64,000 bases of DNA from an uncultured Lachnospiraceae bacterium (GCA_947643615.1 CANRWO010000014.1:1-64000); one strand, 5' to 3'; shown: positions 50,494-59,989, counted from the first letter of the stretch. The notes: generated by a model from the letters alone, not told the origin. A program made the numbers and translations.

Positions 50494-51939
50494 CTATAAT
50501 TTCAATTCCCCCACATCCAGCTTCCTCCCGGACAGGTAACAGGTATAAGCCAGGCTTGCAGGCAGAAGCCTTACCTGAATATTCTGAAGTTCCAGGCCCC
50601 CCAGCATGGCCAGCCGAACTTCTCCCTTATCCACTACCTCTTCCTCTTCCGTCGGCATCAGGAAGCAGTTGCTGACGGAGGAAAACCCATGGTCATTTAT
50701 AAATTCCCGGAAAGCCAGCTGATACAGGTATTGCTTCGTCACGGACTCTATCCCCGGCTGCCCCTTCGGCATTTTATCCGCCTCCAGCCTGGCAATATAG
50801 TACTTCGCGTCAAAGAGCACGAAGGCATGCCCCCGGACGGATTTCCAAATGGAAACCAGGTCCGGGATCAACGTATCCTTTGCCCTTTTTCCCGTGACTG
50901 TCCACAGCGGTTTCTCTATCAGCTCTATGAGCTTATTCGCCCTGTCATACCGGGGGTTCAGCGGAACGGGCAAATCCAGTGATTCCAGCCTTTTTTCAAG
51001 CTGATCATCCAAGATATCCTTGCATACGCCTTCCCACACAAGGTTGAAGCGGTTTGTCCCGAAGACCGAAAAGCATTCCGCATCCTCCAGGCTCCCGCTC
51101 TGGTCAATGTATGCGTACATTGCCTGGAGCACCAGCTGCTTCCTTGTGTTAAACTGGGTATTCAGCTCTTTTTCAATGCGGTACAGTATGTACTCCTTCT
51201 CCCCAAACCCGTCTATTTTTTCCTCCGTGAGGCTGACTCCTGTCAGCTCAAAAATATCCAGCAGGTCTGCCGCCCGGAGTTCGTCGGATGCTTTGGTGAG
51301 GATACATTCGTGGAGCCTCTTAAAATAATCCCTGTCGTCATTTACCCTGTTTTTCGTCCATAACTCTGTGTAATAAGGCCTGCCGCCTGAAAGCAGCACA
51401 AAGGCCTCATTTATGGTCTTATCCCACAGGATCTCACCGGAACCGTTTCTTTCAATAATCTCCTCCGTATTGCCGTAAACCCCGTACTCATAATAGTCCT
51501 GCAGCAAAAATGTCAGGGTCGCCAACAGGTTAAAGGAACTGCTTTCGCTGCTCTCATGGAACAGGCGTATGATCTGTTCCCTGGAGTTATACTTCTTCAG
51601 GACTTTAATCACCTGGCAGAGCTCCGCCTTGGGTTCTTCCCTATGGAGAAGGTACTTGGGATAACATTTTAAGGCCCGGCCCGCCACCACTATAACGCCC
51701 ACAAATGTGAGGACATAAAAATATTCGTTCTCGCCCGTTTCCACATCTGCAATCTCTATATCTTCATTCACCAGGTCCGTCATATCCTTCTGCAGTTCGG
51801 AGGCTTTTACGGCTTTTAAGACGCCATACTCTTTCAGCTTCCGTATCAGGGATACCGCCTCTGCCTCAGAGCATTTCAATATGCCGCACAATTCCCGCTG
51901 TGTGTATCTTTTCTGTTCCCTCATAAACTCCGAGACCAT
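50494..51939 (-). CDS. LlaJI family restriction endonuclease (R2-like subunit)
   Basis: 481 residues. An N-terminal helical DNA-binding-like part (RYTQRELCGILKCSEAEAVS) precedes a C-terminal PD-(D/E)xK-type nuclease core (IPDLVSIWKSVRGHAFVLFD with the catalytic DAK, then QYLYQLAFREFINDHGF). Its place behind an McrB-like NTPase and two C5 methyltransferases gives the known LlaJI order M-M-R1-R2. R2 is the cutting subunit working with the R1 NTPase. The ATG at 51939 follows GAGGGG; a TTG at 52032 overlapping the R1 stop is the alternative start. It is the final gene of the operon. Confidence 0.78.
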   Translation of the reverse strand: MVSEFMREQKRYTQRELCGILKCSEAEAVSLIRKLKEYGVLKAVKASELQKDMTDLVNEDIEIADVETGENEYFYVLTFVGVIVVAGRALKCYPKYLLHREEPKAELCQVIKVLKKYNSREQIIRLFHESSESSSFNLLATLTFLLQDYYEYGVYGNTEEIIERNGSGEILWDKTINEAFVLLSGGRPYYTELWTKNRVNDDRDYFKRLHECILTKASDELRAADLLDIFELTGVSLTEEKIDGFGEKEYILYRIEKELNTQFNTRKQLVLQAMYAYIDQSGSLEDAECFSVFGTNRFNLVWEGVCKDILDDQLEKRLESLDLPVPLNPRYDRANKLIELIEKPLWTVTGKRAKDTLIPDLVSIWKSVRGHAFVLFDAKYYIARLEADKMPKGQPGIESVTKQYLYQLAFREFINDHGFSSVSNCFLMPTEEEEVVDKGEVRLAMLGGLELQNIQVRLLPASLAYTCYLSGRKLDVGELKL

Positions 51940-52028
51940 AGACCCCTCATTTCTGATGTAAACTACTACCCGGTGAGCGCGGATGAAATCTCCGCCCCCG
52001 GGATCCTGTGAAAAACGTGCCGTGTCGC

Positions 52029-53645
52029 TCAATGGGTTTCCGTCCCCGGCAAATCTTCCGGTTCCGCATCCTGCCGGATATCTGGGTGGAAGATGCCGAT
52101 TCCCTTCTCCTCAAACCTTTTACAAATTTCCGAATATTTGTTGCTCTCCTCCGGACATCCCTGGAAGAGAGCCTGCCTCTTCTGTCTTGCCGCATCTTCA
52201 AACAAGTACATTATCACTTTACTTTGAAATGCTTTCACGAACTCGGTTTCTGCGATTTCGTCCCCTTCCTCGGGAATGACAATTTTCCTGGAGAGGAAAT
52301 ACGGCCCAAGCTGTTTATCCTCATTTATCTTCTGCTGCGAAAGGAAACGGTTGATGGCCTTCCGCAATTTATTCCACTCAACCCTCTGGGGCGAGGATTG
52401 GCCCAGCACCACCGTCTTTCCCCGGAGGTCCGCATCCCCGTCGTCGATACCGATATAGGTAAAATCCCATCTTCTCTTGAAGGCGGTATCCATAGGGAAT
52501 ACGCCCTGGTCCGCACTGTTCATGGTAGCCCAGATAAACATATTATTGGGTATCCTGATTTTCTCCACCTGCTCCGGCGGACACTGCAATTCTTCCGAGA
52601 GGAACTTCTTCATATCCTCGGATGCCTGTATGGGATATTGGCTGGCTCCGCTTCCGTTCCTGTCCAGAAGCTGGAAAACATCCCCGAATACCGCCGCCAC
52701 ATTGGCACGGTTGATCTCCTCCACGATCAGGAGATACGGTTTTACGCTGTCTGTCCTTCCGTTTTTCAGGGCATTAGCCAGAACACGCATAAAAGGACCC
52801 GGGACATACTTATAGGTAATTGCCTCTTTGCCCTCCTCGTCCGTACAGGGCACCGGTTTATATGTACCCACAAAGCTTGCGTAGGAATAATCGGGATGGA
52901 AAGTGACGCGTTCATAACCGTTCTCGTTTTGTGCTAACAGCCCCTTCCTTTTCTCATTTACTGTATGGCTTTTACCGGTTCCGGGAGCCCCGAACACAAT
53001 CCAGTTCCAGGGTTCGTCCGCCTGTAAAGACGTCTCAAAGACCAATTCCGGAGAAACCTCTTCTTCCTCATAAACCACATCTGACAATTCAGGCACTTCG
53101 CCGTCCCCATAATGGATCTGGTAGAAATTATCCAGATAATAATAGATGAACTCCGACCGGAACCCTACGGAATTATGGCTCTTATCATAGACGAAACCGG
53201 AGGATTTCGCCCGGATCAGAAGCTTATTCACAAAGGTTCCCCTTATGCTGGGATTCGTAGGGTACTGGACTCTGTCGTCAATGGGATACCCCACAAATAT
53301 GGCATCCTGAAAGGAGTCCGCCGCCTCATACACATATATGCCAAGGATCATCGTTTCTTCTTTCGGCTTTGTCCTCGGATCCGAAGCCTGGCCCAGCTGG
53401 ATCTTTTTCTCATAGGCATTGCGGCTCTCATTCCTAACCGTGCCGCTGTACACATGGATGGTTTTTATTTCCCCGTTCCTGTGCTCCAGCCTGAGGGTGT
53501 GGCAGGAACCCTCCTGATTTTCCTCGGTGCAGGTCCAGCCAAATTGGCCGAAAAGATCTTCCAGCATCTTCTTTTGGTCGGCGCAGCGTGCAGCCCTGCC
53601 CACAACAATTTGTCCCTCATGGTTAATTTCGTATCTGTCAGCCAT
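52029..53645 (-). CDS. McrB-like AAA+ NTPase, R1 subunit of LlaJI-type system
   Basis: 538 residues. The N-terminal ~215 residues form a modification- or target-recognition-like domain. The AAA+ core has Walker A FGAPGTGKS, Walker B LLIVEEINRANVAAVFGDVF and the McrB-type sensor MNSADQGVFPMDTAFKRRWD. Such proteins use GTP or ATP to translocate or activate the paired nuclease. It overlaps the preceding methyltransferase by 8 nt, with AAAGGAGG upstream of the ATG. Confidence 0.85.
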   Translation of the reverse strand: MADRYEINHEGQIVVGRAARCADQKKMLEDLFGQFGWTCTEENQEGSCHTLRLEHRNGEIKTIHVYSGTVRNESRNAYEKKIQLGQASDPRTKPKEETMILGIYVYEAADSFQDAIFVGYPIDDRVQYPTNPSIRGTFVNKLLIRAKSSGFVYDKSHNSVGFRSEFIYYYLDNFYQIHYGDGEVPELSDVVYEEEEVSPELVFETSLQADEPWNWIVFGAPGTGKSHTVNEKRKGLLAQNENGYERVTFHPDYSYASFVGTYKPVPCTDEEGKEAITYKYVPGPFMRVLANALKNGRTDSVKPYLLIVEEINRANVAAVFGDVFQLLDRNGSGASQYPIQASEDMKKFLSEELQCPPEQVEKIRIPNNMFIWATMNSADQGVFPMDTAFKRRWDFTYIGIDDGDADLRGKTVVLGQSSPQRVEWNKLRKAINRFLSQQKINEDKQLGPYFLSRKIVIPEEGDEIAETEFVKAFQSKVIMYLFEDAARQKRQALFQGCPEESNKYSEICKRFEEKGIGIFHPDIRQDAEPEDLPGTETH

Positions 53646-54687
53646 TAAAATATGCCTCCTTTATCGCGGAAGCGATCACATACGCCATATCCGGCGGGAC
53701 CGCGTTCCCCACCTGGCGCCACTGTTCTTTAAACTCACCGCACAATTCATACGTATCCGGTATGGTCTGGAGCCTTTTTAATTCTTCGATCCGCAGGAAC
53801 CGGTTCCTCCAGTGGAAGGGCCCCTGGTTGGTGGAAAAGCTTGCCTGTATGGTCCACGAGGGCCTGTCCGGGGTCAGTTTCAGCAGAAACGTCCAATATC
53901 GCGATTTCCATTTAAACTTCGGTTCCGGATATCCTCTTTTTTCCGTAAAGTACAGGTAATTGTCCCCCGGGGGGATCTGGCACAGGAGATCATAGTCCTT
54001 TGCCCCCGGCCTTTGCTCTTTCTCTTCTTCCGAAATGCTGTCCATATCGCCAATCACTTTGCCGCAATTCACCCAGGGCAGCTTCCCCGTTGCCTTCTCC
54101 GGATCCCCGTGTGTTTCTTCCGGGAAGACAAACTCCGGCAATCCCTTTTTCACTCCCACGCAGAAGAACCTCTTCCTGGTCTGGGGGACTCCGTAATTGG
54201 CACAATTGACAACTTCGTGGGTAATGTGATATCCCAGCTCCTCCGCTTTCCTGACCAGGAAATCAAACTCACATTGATGGGTTTTAAAGGCAAAGCCGTC
54301 CACATTTTCAAAGAGGAATACCTTGGGCCGTAATTCCTTCAGCGCCCTGAAATACTCCGGGACGGCAAATCCTGCGTGCTCATCTTCAAACCCGTCCGCT
54401 TTCCCGATCAAGTAATGGCGGGTCTGGCTGTAGGGAGGGCATGGGGGGCCTCCGATCAGGCAGTCGATCTCACCATACTTCTCTTTCAATCCCCTGAAAT
54501 CTACCTCCCGGATATCCCCGCAATGTACTTCGTCCGCCGTTTTGTTCTTTTCCAGCGTACGGCATGCCGTCCGCCACACGTCTGTGGCATAGACTGTCCG
54601 GAACCCCGCCCTTCCGAATCCGATGTCCAGGCCTCCGGCCCCCGAAAAAAGGCTGATTACTTTCGGTTGGCTTATATCCATTTGCAT
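53638..54687 (-). CDS. DNA C5-cytosine methyltransferase (second of the operon)
   Basis: 349 residues. C5 methylase motifs in order: I ISLFSGAGGLDIGFGRAG, IV GGPPCPPYSQTR with the catalytic Cys, VI ENVDGFAFK, VIII near QTRKRFFCVG, X QVGNAVPPDMAYVIA. It should methylate one strand of an asymmetric target. It overlaps the first methyltransferase by 16 nt. ATG 54687 follows GGAGGAGTT; ATG 54681 is also possible. Confidence 0.9.
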   Translation of the reverse strand: MQMDISQPKVISLFSGAGGLDIGFGRAGFRTVYATDVWRTACRTLEKNKTADEVHCGDIREVDFRGLKEKYGEIDCLIGGPPCPPYSQTRHYLIGKADGFEDEHAGFAVPEYFRALKELRPKVFLFENVDGFAFKTHQCEFDFLVRKAEELGYHITHEVVNCANYGVPQTRKRFFCVGVKKGLPEFVFPEETHGDPEKATGKLPWVNCGKVIGDMDSISEEEKEQRPGAKDYDLLCQIPPGDNYLYFTEKRGYPEPKFKWKSRYWTFLLKLTPDRPSWTIQASFSTNQGPFHWRNRFLRIEELKRLQTIPDTYELCGEFKEQWRQVGNAVPPDMAYVIASAIKEAYFNG

Positions 54688-55877
54688 AACTCCTCCACAA
54701 CTTTTTTCCCCAGCAGCGGGGGAACGGCATTTCCGATCTGTTTATGCCGGGAGTTCACGCTGCCGTAAAAGGTATAATCGTCCGGAAAAGTCTGTATGGC
54801 TGCCAGCTCCCTGATACTGAGCCTCCTGTTCTTCCAGTGAAAGGGGCCTTCCCAGTGGCCCGGACTGGCAATGACCGTCCAGGAAGGCAGGAACGGATGC
54901 AATTTCAGCAATGACAGCCAGTATCTCTTCCCTGCCACGAACACAGGCTCCGGATACCCTGCCCGTTCCGTCAGCGCAATATAATTTTTCCCAAATGGGA
55001 CACATGCAAGCTCCTTCTCCCACTTGCCTTCTGCCGCCAGCTTTTCTTCCTTATAATAATCCGGGGTGTCAAACTTGCCGATCCAGTCGATCACTCTCTC
55101 ATAGGGTTTCATCCCCGGATTGGCGGCACATTCCTTTTCCGACCCGTTGGTCTGCTTCAGGCTGGCGTCGATCGGCTTCTTACTGGCAAGGAAAAATACC
55201 CTCTTTCGCTTCTGCGGAATACCGTATTCCGCGGCATTTGTCCTTAAAACAGAACATTTATATCCCAGCCTGCCCATATTTTCATAGATTGCCTCCACCG
55301 CCTGGCAGTTGGTGGGGTGCATGATACTCTCCACATTTTCCAACACAAACCCGTCCGGCAAAATCTCGGATATGATCTTAAAGTACGGTTCGATCATATT
55401 GCGGGGGTCTTCGCTGGAATTTCTCTTCTCATTGGTCACCCAATAACCCGCCTTTGAAAAGGGCTGGCAGGGCGGGCCGCCTACAATGATCAGCTTTTCC
55501 GGGTTTTCTTTTTTCAGGATGCCGGAATAGTGCCTGCCGTCAATTTGGGTGATATCGCCGCACTCATGCAATGTGTTTTTGAAATAATCGTTTTGCCGAA
55601 GGGTCTGGACACTGTCCTCAAAGATATCCAAACTGGCCATCACAGGGACGCCTGCAAGCTGCGTGCCGATATCCAGGCCCCCCGCCCCGGAAAACATACT
55701 CACTGCCTTTACGCCGTTTAAGGATTCGATCTCCGTGCCATTGCATGTATATCCCTTATGCGCATACGGAATCACTATGTCCCCGTCCGCATCCACGTCA
55801 AAGGCCTCCAGCATTTCCGCCCTTTGATGCGGCGCCATATTCTCATAGTACTCCTTGCTTATTCTGTAAGTAGGCAT
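54672..55877 (-). CDS. DNA C5-cytosine methyltransferase (first of the operon)
   Basis: 401 residues. Motif I SMFSGAGGLDIGTQLAG, IV GGPPCQPFSKAG, VI ENVESIMHP, QKRKRVFFLA and X QIGNAVPPLLGKKVV. An N-terminal ~70-residue extension (MPTYRISKEYYENMAPHQ onward) precedes motif I and may bind DNA or regulate. In LlaJI itself the first methyltransferase also controls operon expression. GGGAGGG precedes the ATG at 55877. Two methylases suit a non-palindromic target with one per strand. Confidence 0.9.
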   Translation of the reverse strand: MPTYRISKEYYENMAPHQRAEMLEAFDVDADGDIVIPYAHKGYTCNGTEIESLNGVKAVSMFSGAGGLDIGTQLAGVPVMASLDIFEDSVQTLRQNDYFKNTLHECGDITQIDGRHYSGILKKENPEKLIIVGGPPCQPFSKAGYWVTNEKRNSSEDPRNMIEPYFKIISEILPDGFVLENVESIMHPTNCQAVEAIYENMGRLGYKCSVLRTNAAEYGIPQKRKRVFFLASKKPIDASLKQTNGSEKECAANPGMKPYERVIDWIGKFDTPDYYKEEKLAAEGKWEKELACVPFGKNYIALTERAGYPEPVFVAGKRYWLSLLKLHPFLPSWTVIASPGHWEGPFHWKNRRLSIRELAAIQTFPDDYTFYGSVNSRHKQIGNAVPPLLGKKVVEELCKWI

Positions 55878-55914
55878 AAGACCCTCCCGTTGCTCGCTCA
55901 AAAATATCTCCCCT

Positions 55915-55943
55915 ATTGTACCGTAAATCTTTTGTTTTCACAA
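55915..55943 (-). promoter_or_regulatory. Promoter of the restriction-modification operon
   Basis: TTGTGA (55938-55943), 17-bp spacer, TACAAT (55915-55920) on the minus strand. The leader to the first methyltransferase is about 30 nt. Confidence 0.65.
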
Positions 55944-55972
55944 TACGGGCGCCACAAAAATCTCCAGCCCCC

Positions 55973-56001
55973 TTGCGTCCCTTCCAAAAATCTCCTATAA
56001 T
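55973..56001 (+). promoter_or_regulatory. Promoter of the FRG gene overlapping a GCGTC site
   Basis: TTGCGT (55973-55978), 17-bp spacer, perfect TATAAT (55996-56001). The -35 shares four bases with GCGTC (55975-55979), the only copy of GACGC/GCGTC in the control region between the methyltransferase and FRG genes. GACGC is the known LlaJI target. Confidence 0.55.
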
Positions 56002-56108
56002 CATAGTTGTTTCCATGTCCCAAAAAACGGACTGATAGTAAGTTTTCCGGAAATAATCGTCCATGACGGTTTCTGTATGACGAGTCGGGAATGAAAGGAA
56101 ATAAGCAT

Positions 56109-56858
56109 ATGATTATAGAAGAAGTCCGTACCATCGATGAACTGCTCCAGTTCGTGAACGGCCTGTACCAAAAGCACGGCCTGCGGCTGTGGTACAGGGG
56201 TGTGGAGGATGCCGGCCTGGCATTGGTCCCCTCAATCCAGCGCAGCCAGAAGCGGCTGGACACGGAGCGGTATATTACCAACGATTTTTATATCCGGGCC
56301 AAACAGATCCTGACCTCGCCGCCGGAAAAGCATAATTATGCCGCATGGGTGTCCCTGATGCAGCACTACGGCCTGCCTACCAGGATGCTGGACTGGAGCC
56401 AGTCCCCCCTCATCGCCTCCTTTTTTGCCACGGAGACTTACGAGGACACTGCCCATATGGATGCCGGCATTTGGGTGCTTGCGCCGGACATTTTCAATGA
56501 ACAGGAAGGGTTTGGCCGCTGTATTTACCCCATCGACGCGGATACCAGCCAGGAAATGCTGCTGCCTGCCTTTAAGCATTCCCACCACAACCCGGCGCTG
56601 CGGGACAAGATCCTTGCCTGCCATTCCACGGAGAATAACCTGCGTATGTACTACCAGCAGGCCAGCTTTACCATCCATAATTCCCTGCGGCGCTTAGAAG
56701 ATATCTGCGACGAAAATACCTTATATAAGATCATCATCCCCCGGGACCGGAAAAAATACTTTATAGACAGCCTCCGGGTGTTCGGCATCACAGAAAGCTT
56801 TATCTATCCTGACCTGGACCATATTTCCAGCGACCTGAAACACTCTTATGACATATAA
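56109..56858 (+). CDS. FRG domain protein
   Basis: 249 residues. FRG-domain hallmarks: LRLWYRGVED near residue 25 and LMQHYGLPTRMLDWSQSPLI then ASFFA in the middle, with an F-x-I-H segment further on. The domain is common in phages and defense-related genes; its reaction is unknown. It is divergent from the restriction-modification operon and 14 bp upstream of a sugar ABC operon, with no terminator between. The ATG at 56109 follows AAAGG by about 10 bases; ATG 56091 is in frame. Confidence 0.82.
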   Translation: MIIEEVRTIDELLQFVNGLYQKHGLRLWYRGVEDAGLALVPSIQRSQKRLDTERYITNDFYIRAKQILTSPPEKHNYAAWVSLMQHYGLPTRMLDWSQSPLIASFFATETYEDTAHMDAGIWVLAPDIFNEQEGFGRCIYPIDADTSQEMLLPAFKHSHHNPALRDKILACHSTENNLRMYYQQASFTIHNSLRRLEDICDENTLYKIIIPRDRKKYFIDSLRVFGITESFIYPDLDHISSDLKHSYDI

Positions 56859-56872
56859 AATGAGGAGGGACT

Positions 56873-57967
56873 ATGAAAATAGTATTAGAACATCTGACCA
56901 AAGAATTTCCCGGCCGGGGCAAAAAGAACCCGGGCAAGGTCATCGCCGTCAATGATTTCAGCTTCCAGATCCCCGACGGCAAGCTGGTGGGGCTGCTGGG
57001 GCCTTCCGGCTGCGGAAAGAGTACCACCCTGAACCTGATATGCGGACTGTTAAAGCCTACCGGCGGAAAGATTCTATTTGGAGAAGACGACGTTACCAAC
57101 CTGCCCCCCGAACACAGGGGTGTGGGACTGGTATTTCAGAATTATGCGCTCTATCCCCACCTGACCGTGCTGAAGAACATCACATTCCCACTGGAAAACC
57201 TGCGCGGGGCAGACAAGCTGACCAAATCCCAGATGGAGGAGCGCGCTTTGGAAGCCGCCAGGCTGGTACAGATCGAAGCGCTGATGGACCGGAAACCCGG
57301 GGAGCTCTCCGGCGGCCAGCAGCAGCGTGTGGCCATCGCCCGGGCCCTGGTAAAAATGCCCAAGGTCCTGCTGCTGGACGAACCTCTCTCCAACCTGGAC
57401 GCCCGCCTGCGGCTCCAGACCCGGGAGGAGATCCGGCGGATACAGCAACAGACCCGGATCACCACTGTCTTCGTCACCCATGACCAGGACGAGGCCATGA
57501 GCATTTCCGATCTCATTGTGGTGATGAAGGAGGGCGTAGTCCAGCAGATCGGCAAACCACAGGAGGTCTACGACGATCCCGTGAATCTCTTTGTGGCAAA
57601 ATTTCTGGGGACACCTCCTATCAATGTTTTTCAGGGGACTGTGAAAAATGAGAGGCTGTCTATCGGCGGAGACGAGATCATGGATGTAAAAGGAGTTGCC
57701 GACCAGGAGGTTGCCGTGGGGATCCGGCCCGAAGGATTTCTGTTACAGGAAGACGGCCCCCTGCGATGCGACTTAAGCCGCATTGAAGTCATGGGCCGTG
57801 ATATCAGCCTGGTTTCCACCCATAAATGCTGCGAAAACCCTGCCATACGCTCCATCATTGATGCGGAAAGCAGCGTGGATACCTCGGCAGAGACGGTACG
57901 CTTTGCCATTAAGCCGCATAAACTGTTCCTTTTCCAAAAAGAGAACGGGGAGAGGATCCGGTTTTAG
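56873..57967 (+). CDS. Carbohydrate ABC transporter ATPase (MsmX/UgpC type)
   Basis: 364 residues. Walker A GPSGCGKST (43-51), signature LSGGQQQR, Walker B LLLDEPLSNLD, H-loop FVTHDQDEAM and a C-terminal TOBE region (VGIRPEGFLL). Energises uptake with the two permeases that follow. GAGGAGGG precedes the ATG. There is no separate promoter in the 14 bp after the FRG gene. Confidence 0.92.
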   Translation: MKIVLEHLTKEFPGRGKKNPGKVIAVNDFSFQIPDGKLVGLLGPSGCGKSTTLNLICGLLKPTGGKILFGEDDVTNLPPEHRGVGLVFQNYALYPHLTVLKNITFPLENLRGADKLTKSQMEERALEAARLVQIEALMDRKPGELSGGQQQRVAIARALVKMPKVLLLDEPLSNLDARLRLQTREEIRRIQQQTRITTVFVTHDQDEAMSISDLIVVMKEGVVQQIGKPQEVYDDPVNLFVAKFLGTPPINVFQGTVKNERLSIGGDEIMDVKGVADQEVAVGIRPEGFLLQEDGPLRCDLSRIEVMGRDISLVSTHKCCENPAIRSIIDAESSVDTSAETVRFAIKPHKLFLFQKENGERIRF

Positions 57968-57983
57968 ATATGGAGGAAAAAAC

Positions 57984-58877
57984 ATGGAAAAACATCATCT
58001 AAAAGGCTGGCTGTACCTGCTGCCTGCGTTCTTATTCCTGGGTGCATTTATGATATATCCCCTGGCAGACGTGTTCGTCTATTCTTTTGAAGAGGGATAT
58101 AACTCCGCCTCCCAGACCTTTTACGGCGTGGGCACATACAACTATTCCTACGTCCTGCATGACCCTTATTTCCTGCAGGCGTTGAAGAACACTTTCCTGC
58201 TGGTGGTGATCACCGTGCCTCTTTCTACGGGGTTTGCCCTCCTGATCTCCATGGCGCTGAGTTCCGTCAAACCCTTGAAAGAGCTGTTCCAGACGATCTA
58301 CTTCCTTCCCTATGTGACCAACACATTGGCAGTGGGGTTGGTGTTTATGATCCTGTTTAAAAAGACTGCCTACTCGGACGGACTGGTGAACCTGCTGATC
58401 AATTGGTTCGGGGGAAACTCCGTGGACTTCATTGATGGTCCCTACTGGGCAAAAATGTTTGTCCTGTGCTTTTACACCATATGGGTGGTAATGCCCTTTA
58501 AGATCCTGATCCTCACCAGTTCCCTGGCTTCCGTAAATCAAGTATACTACAATGCGGCCAGGGTGGACGGCACTTCCCGGTTCCGTATTTTCAGGAAGAT
58601 CACCCTGCCCATGATTTCCCCCACTGTCTTCTACCTGGTCATAACCGGGTTTATCGGGGCGTTCAAGGCATACAGTGACGCCGTGGCGCTTTTTGGCACC
58701 AATTTAAACGCTGCGGAGATGAACACCATTGTGGGTTACATCTACGACATGCTTTACGGCGACAGCGGGGGATATCCCTCCTACGCGTCGGCGGCGGCCA
58801 TTCTGCTGTTCGCCATCGTGCTGACCATTACCTGCATCAATCTGCTTGTCAGCCGGAAACATGTGCATTATTCATAA
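57984..58877 (+). CDS. Carbohydrate ABC transporter permease (MalF-like)
   Basis: 297 residues and six helices (LYLLPAFLFLGAFMIYPLAD at the start). The EAA loop is ARVDGTSRFRIFRKITLP. Pairs with the MalG-like permease downstream. GGAGGAAAAAAC precedes the ATG at 57984. Confidence 0.92.
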   Translation: MEKHHLKGWLYLLPAFLFLGAFMIYPLADVFVYSFEEGYNSASQTFYGVGTYNYSYVLHDPYFLQALKNTFLLVVITVPLSTGFALLISMALSSVKPLKELFQTIYFLPYVTNTLAVGLVFMILFKKTAYSDGLVNLLINWFGGNSVDFIDGPYWAKMFVLCFYTIWVVMPFKILILTSSLASVNQVYYNAARVDGTSRFRIFRKITLPMISPTVFYLVITGFIGAFKAYSDAVALFGTNLNAAEMNTIVGYIYDMLYGDSGGYPSYASAAAILLFAIVLTITCINLLVSRKHVHYS

Positions 58878-58924
58878 GATACCTTTCTGATGGCGGGGCC
58901 TGCCATATACGGCCCCGGAAAAAT

Positions 58925-58951
58925 CTGCCCGGCATTATCCGCCGTGGGCAG
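58925..58951 (+). other. Intercistronic hairpin between permease genes
   Basis: CTGCCCGGC ... GCC-GT-GGGCAG stem in the 116-bp gap between the two permease genes; may stabilise or process mRNA. No T tract. Confidence 0.45.
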
Positions 58952-58993
58952 AGTAACAGGAAATGTAAGGAATCAGTCCGGAAACGAGGTACT

Positions 58994-59869
58994 ATGGAAA
59001 GACAATTTGATTACAATAAGATCCAAAAAAGCGCCCGTGCCCAAAGGGCCGCGGGCAATATAGCCATATACGGCCTGCTGGCCTTATGGGCATTGATCGT
59101 GCTGTTCCCCTTTTACTGGATGGTGCTGACTTCCGTGAAAAGCTACGGCTCCTACAATGGGGAGCATGTACCTGCTTTCTTCACGCTGTCGCCCACGCTG
59201 CAAAATTATGCGGATGCTTTTACCACCGTATCCTTGGGGCAGTACTTAATCAATACTTTGATCTTTACGGTGGTCACTACGGTGCTTATGGTGGCGGTCA
59301 TCACCCTTGCGGCGTTTGCCTTTGCAAGGCTGGAGTTCCCAGGGAAGAACCTTGCCTTTACCCTGTTCCTATCCCTGATGATGATCCCCAACGAGCTGGT
59401 GGTAATCACCAATTTTGCCACTGTCACAAACCTGGGTTGGCGGAATACCTTTATCGGATTGATCCTGCCCTCCGTGACTTCCGTCTTCTATATTTATTTG
59501 CTGCGGGAGAATTTCGCCCAGGTTCCGGATGAGCTGTACTATGCGGCCAAGGTGGACGGTACTTCCGACCTGCGTTATCTGCGGAAGGTGATGGTCCCAA
59601 TCTGCAGGCCCACGCTGATCACCATTATCATCCTAAAAGTCATAGAGTGCTGGAACTCCTATGTGTGGCCCCGGCTGATCACCGATGACCCGGAACGCTA
59701 CCTGGTGTCCAACGGGATCCAGGAAATCCGGGAAAACGGCTTTGGGCGCGAAAACATCCCAGCCATGATGGCCGCGGTGGTAGTGATCTCCATCCCCTTG
59801 GTCCTCCTGTTCCTGATCTTTCGGAAAAAGGTGATGGAGGGCGTGGCAAGGGGCGGCACGAAGGGCTGA
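58994..59869 (+). CDS. Carbohydrate ABC transporter permease (MalG-like)
   Basis: 291 residues and six helices. EAA loop AKVDGTSDLRYLRKVMVP; periplasmic-type loop YGSYNGEHVPAFFTLSPTL as in MalG/UgpE. Follows the MalF-like gene in the same operon. The segment after the stop carries part of a MITE family B element and the GGGAAAGG repeat before the binding protein gene. Confidence 0.92.
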   Translation: MERQFDYNKIQKSARAQRAAGNIAIYGLLALWALIVLFPFYWMVLTSVKSYGSYNGEHVPAFFTLSPTLQNYADAFTTVSLGQYLINTLIFTVVTTVLMVAVITLAAFAFARLEFPGKNLAFTLFLSLMMIPNELVVITNFATVTNLGWRNTFIGLILPSVTSVFYIYLLRENFAQVPDELYYAAKVDGTSDLRYLRKVMVPICRPTLITIIILKVIECWNSYVWPRLITDDPERYLVSNGIQEIRENGFGRENIPAMMAAVVVISIPLVLLFLIFRKKVMEGVARGGTKG

Positions 59870-59887
59870 CCGGAACCCTTGCATATG

Positions 59888-59937
59888 GGATGATTATTCT
59901 GCGCCAACGTATCAAAAATGAAGGATTCGTTGTACTA
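59888..59937. repeat. MITE family B half-element
   Basis: On the minus strand: TTAGTACAACGAATCC ... GATACGTTGGCGCAGAATAA, matching one end of the copy at 6591-6718. The other half is absent. Confidence 0.5.
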
Positions 59938-59989
59938 AGTTGTACCGGATTGCAGAAATCAGGATAAGATTGAGATCCAAAATTTTCAA

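Noticed and set aside
51940-52032. TTG start for the LlaJI nuclease overlapping the R1 stop
   Set aside because: No ribosome site at the TTG, whereas ATG 51939 follows GAGGGG; kept as an alternative.
50494-53645. Classical McrBC system
   Set aside because: The NTPase is McrB-like, but two C5 methyltransferases precede it and the nuclease resembles the LlaJI family rather than McrC, so a LlaJI-type system fits better.
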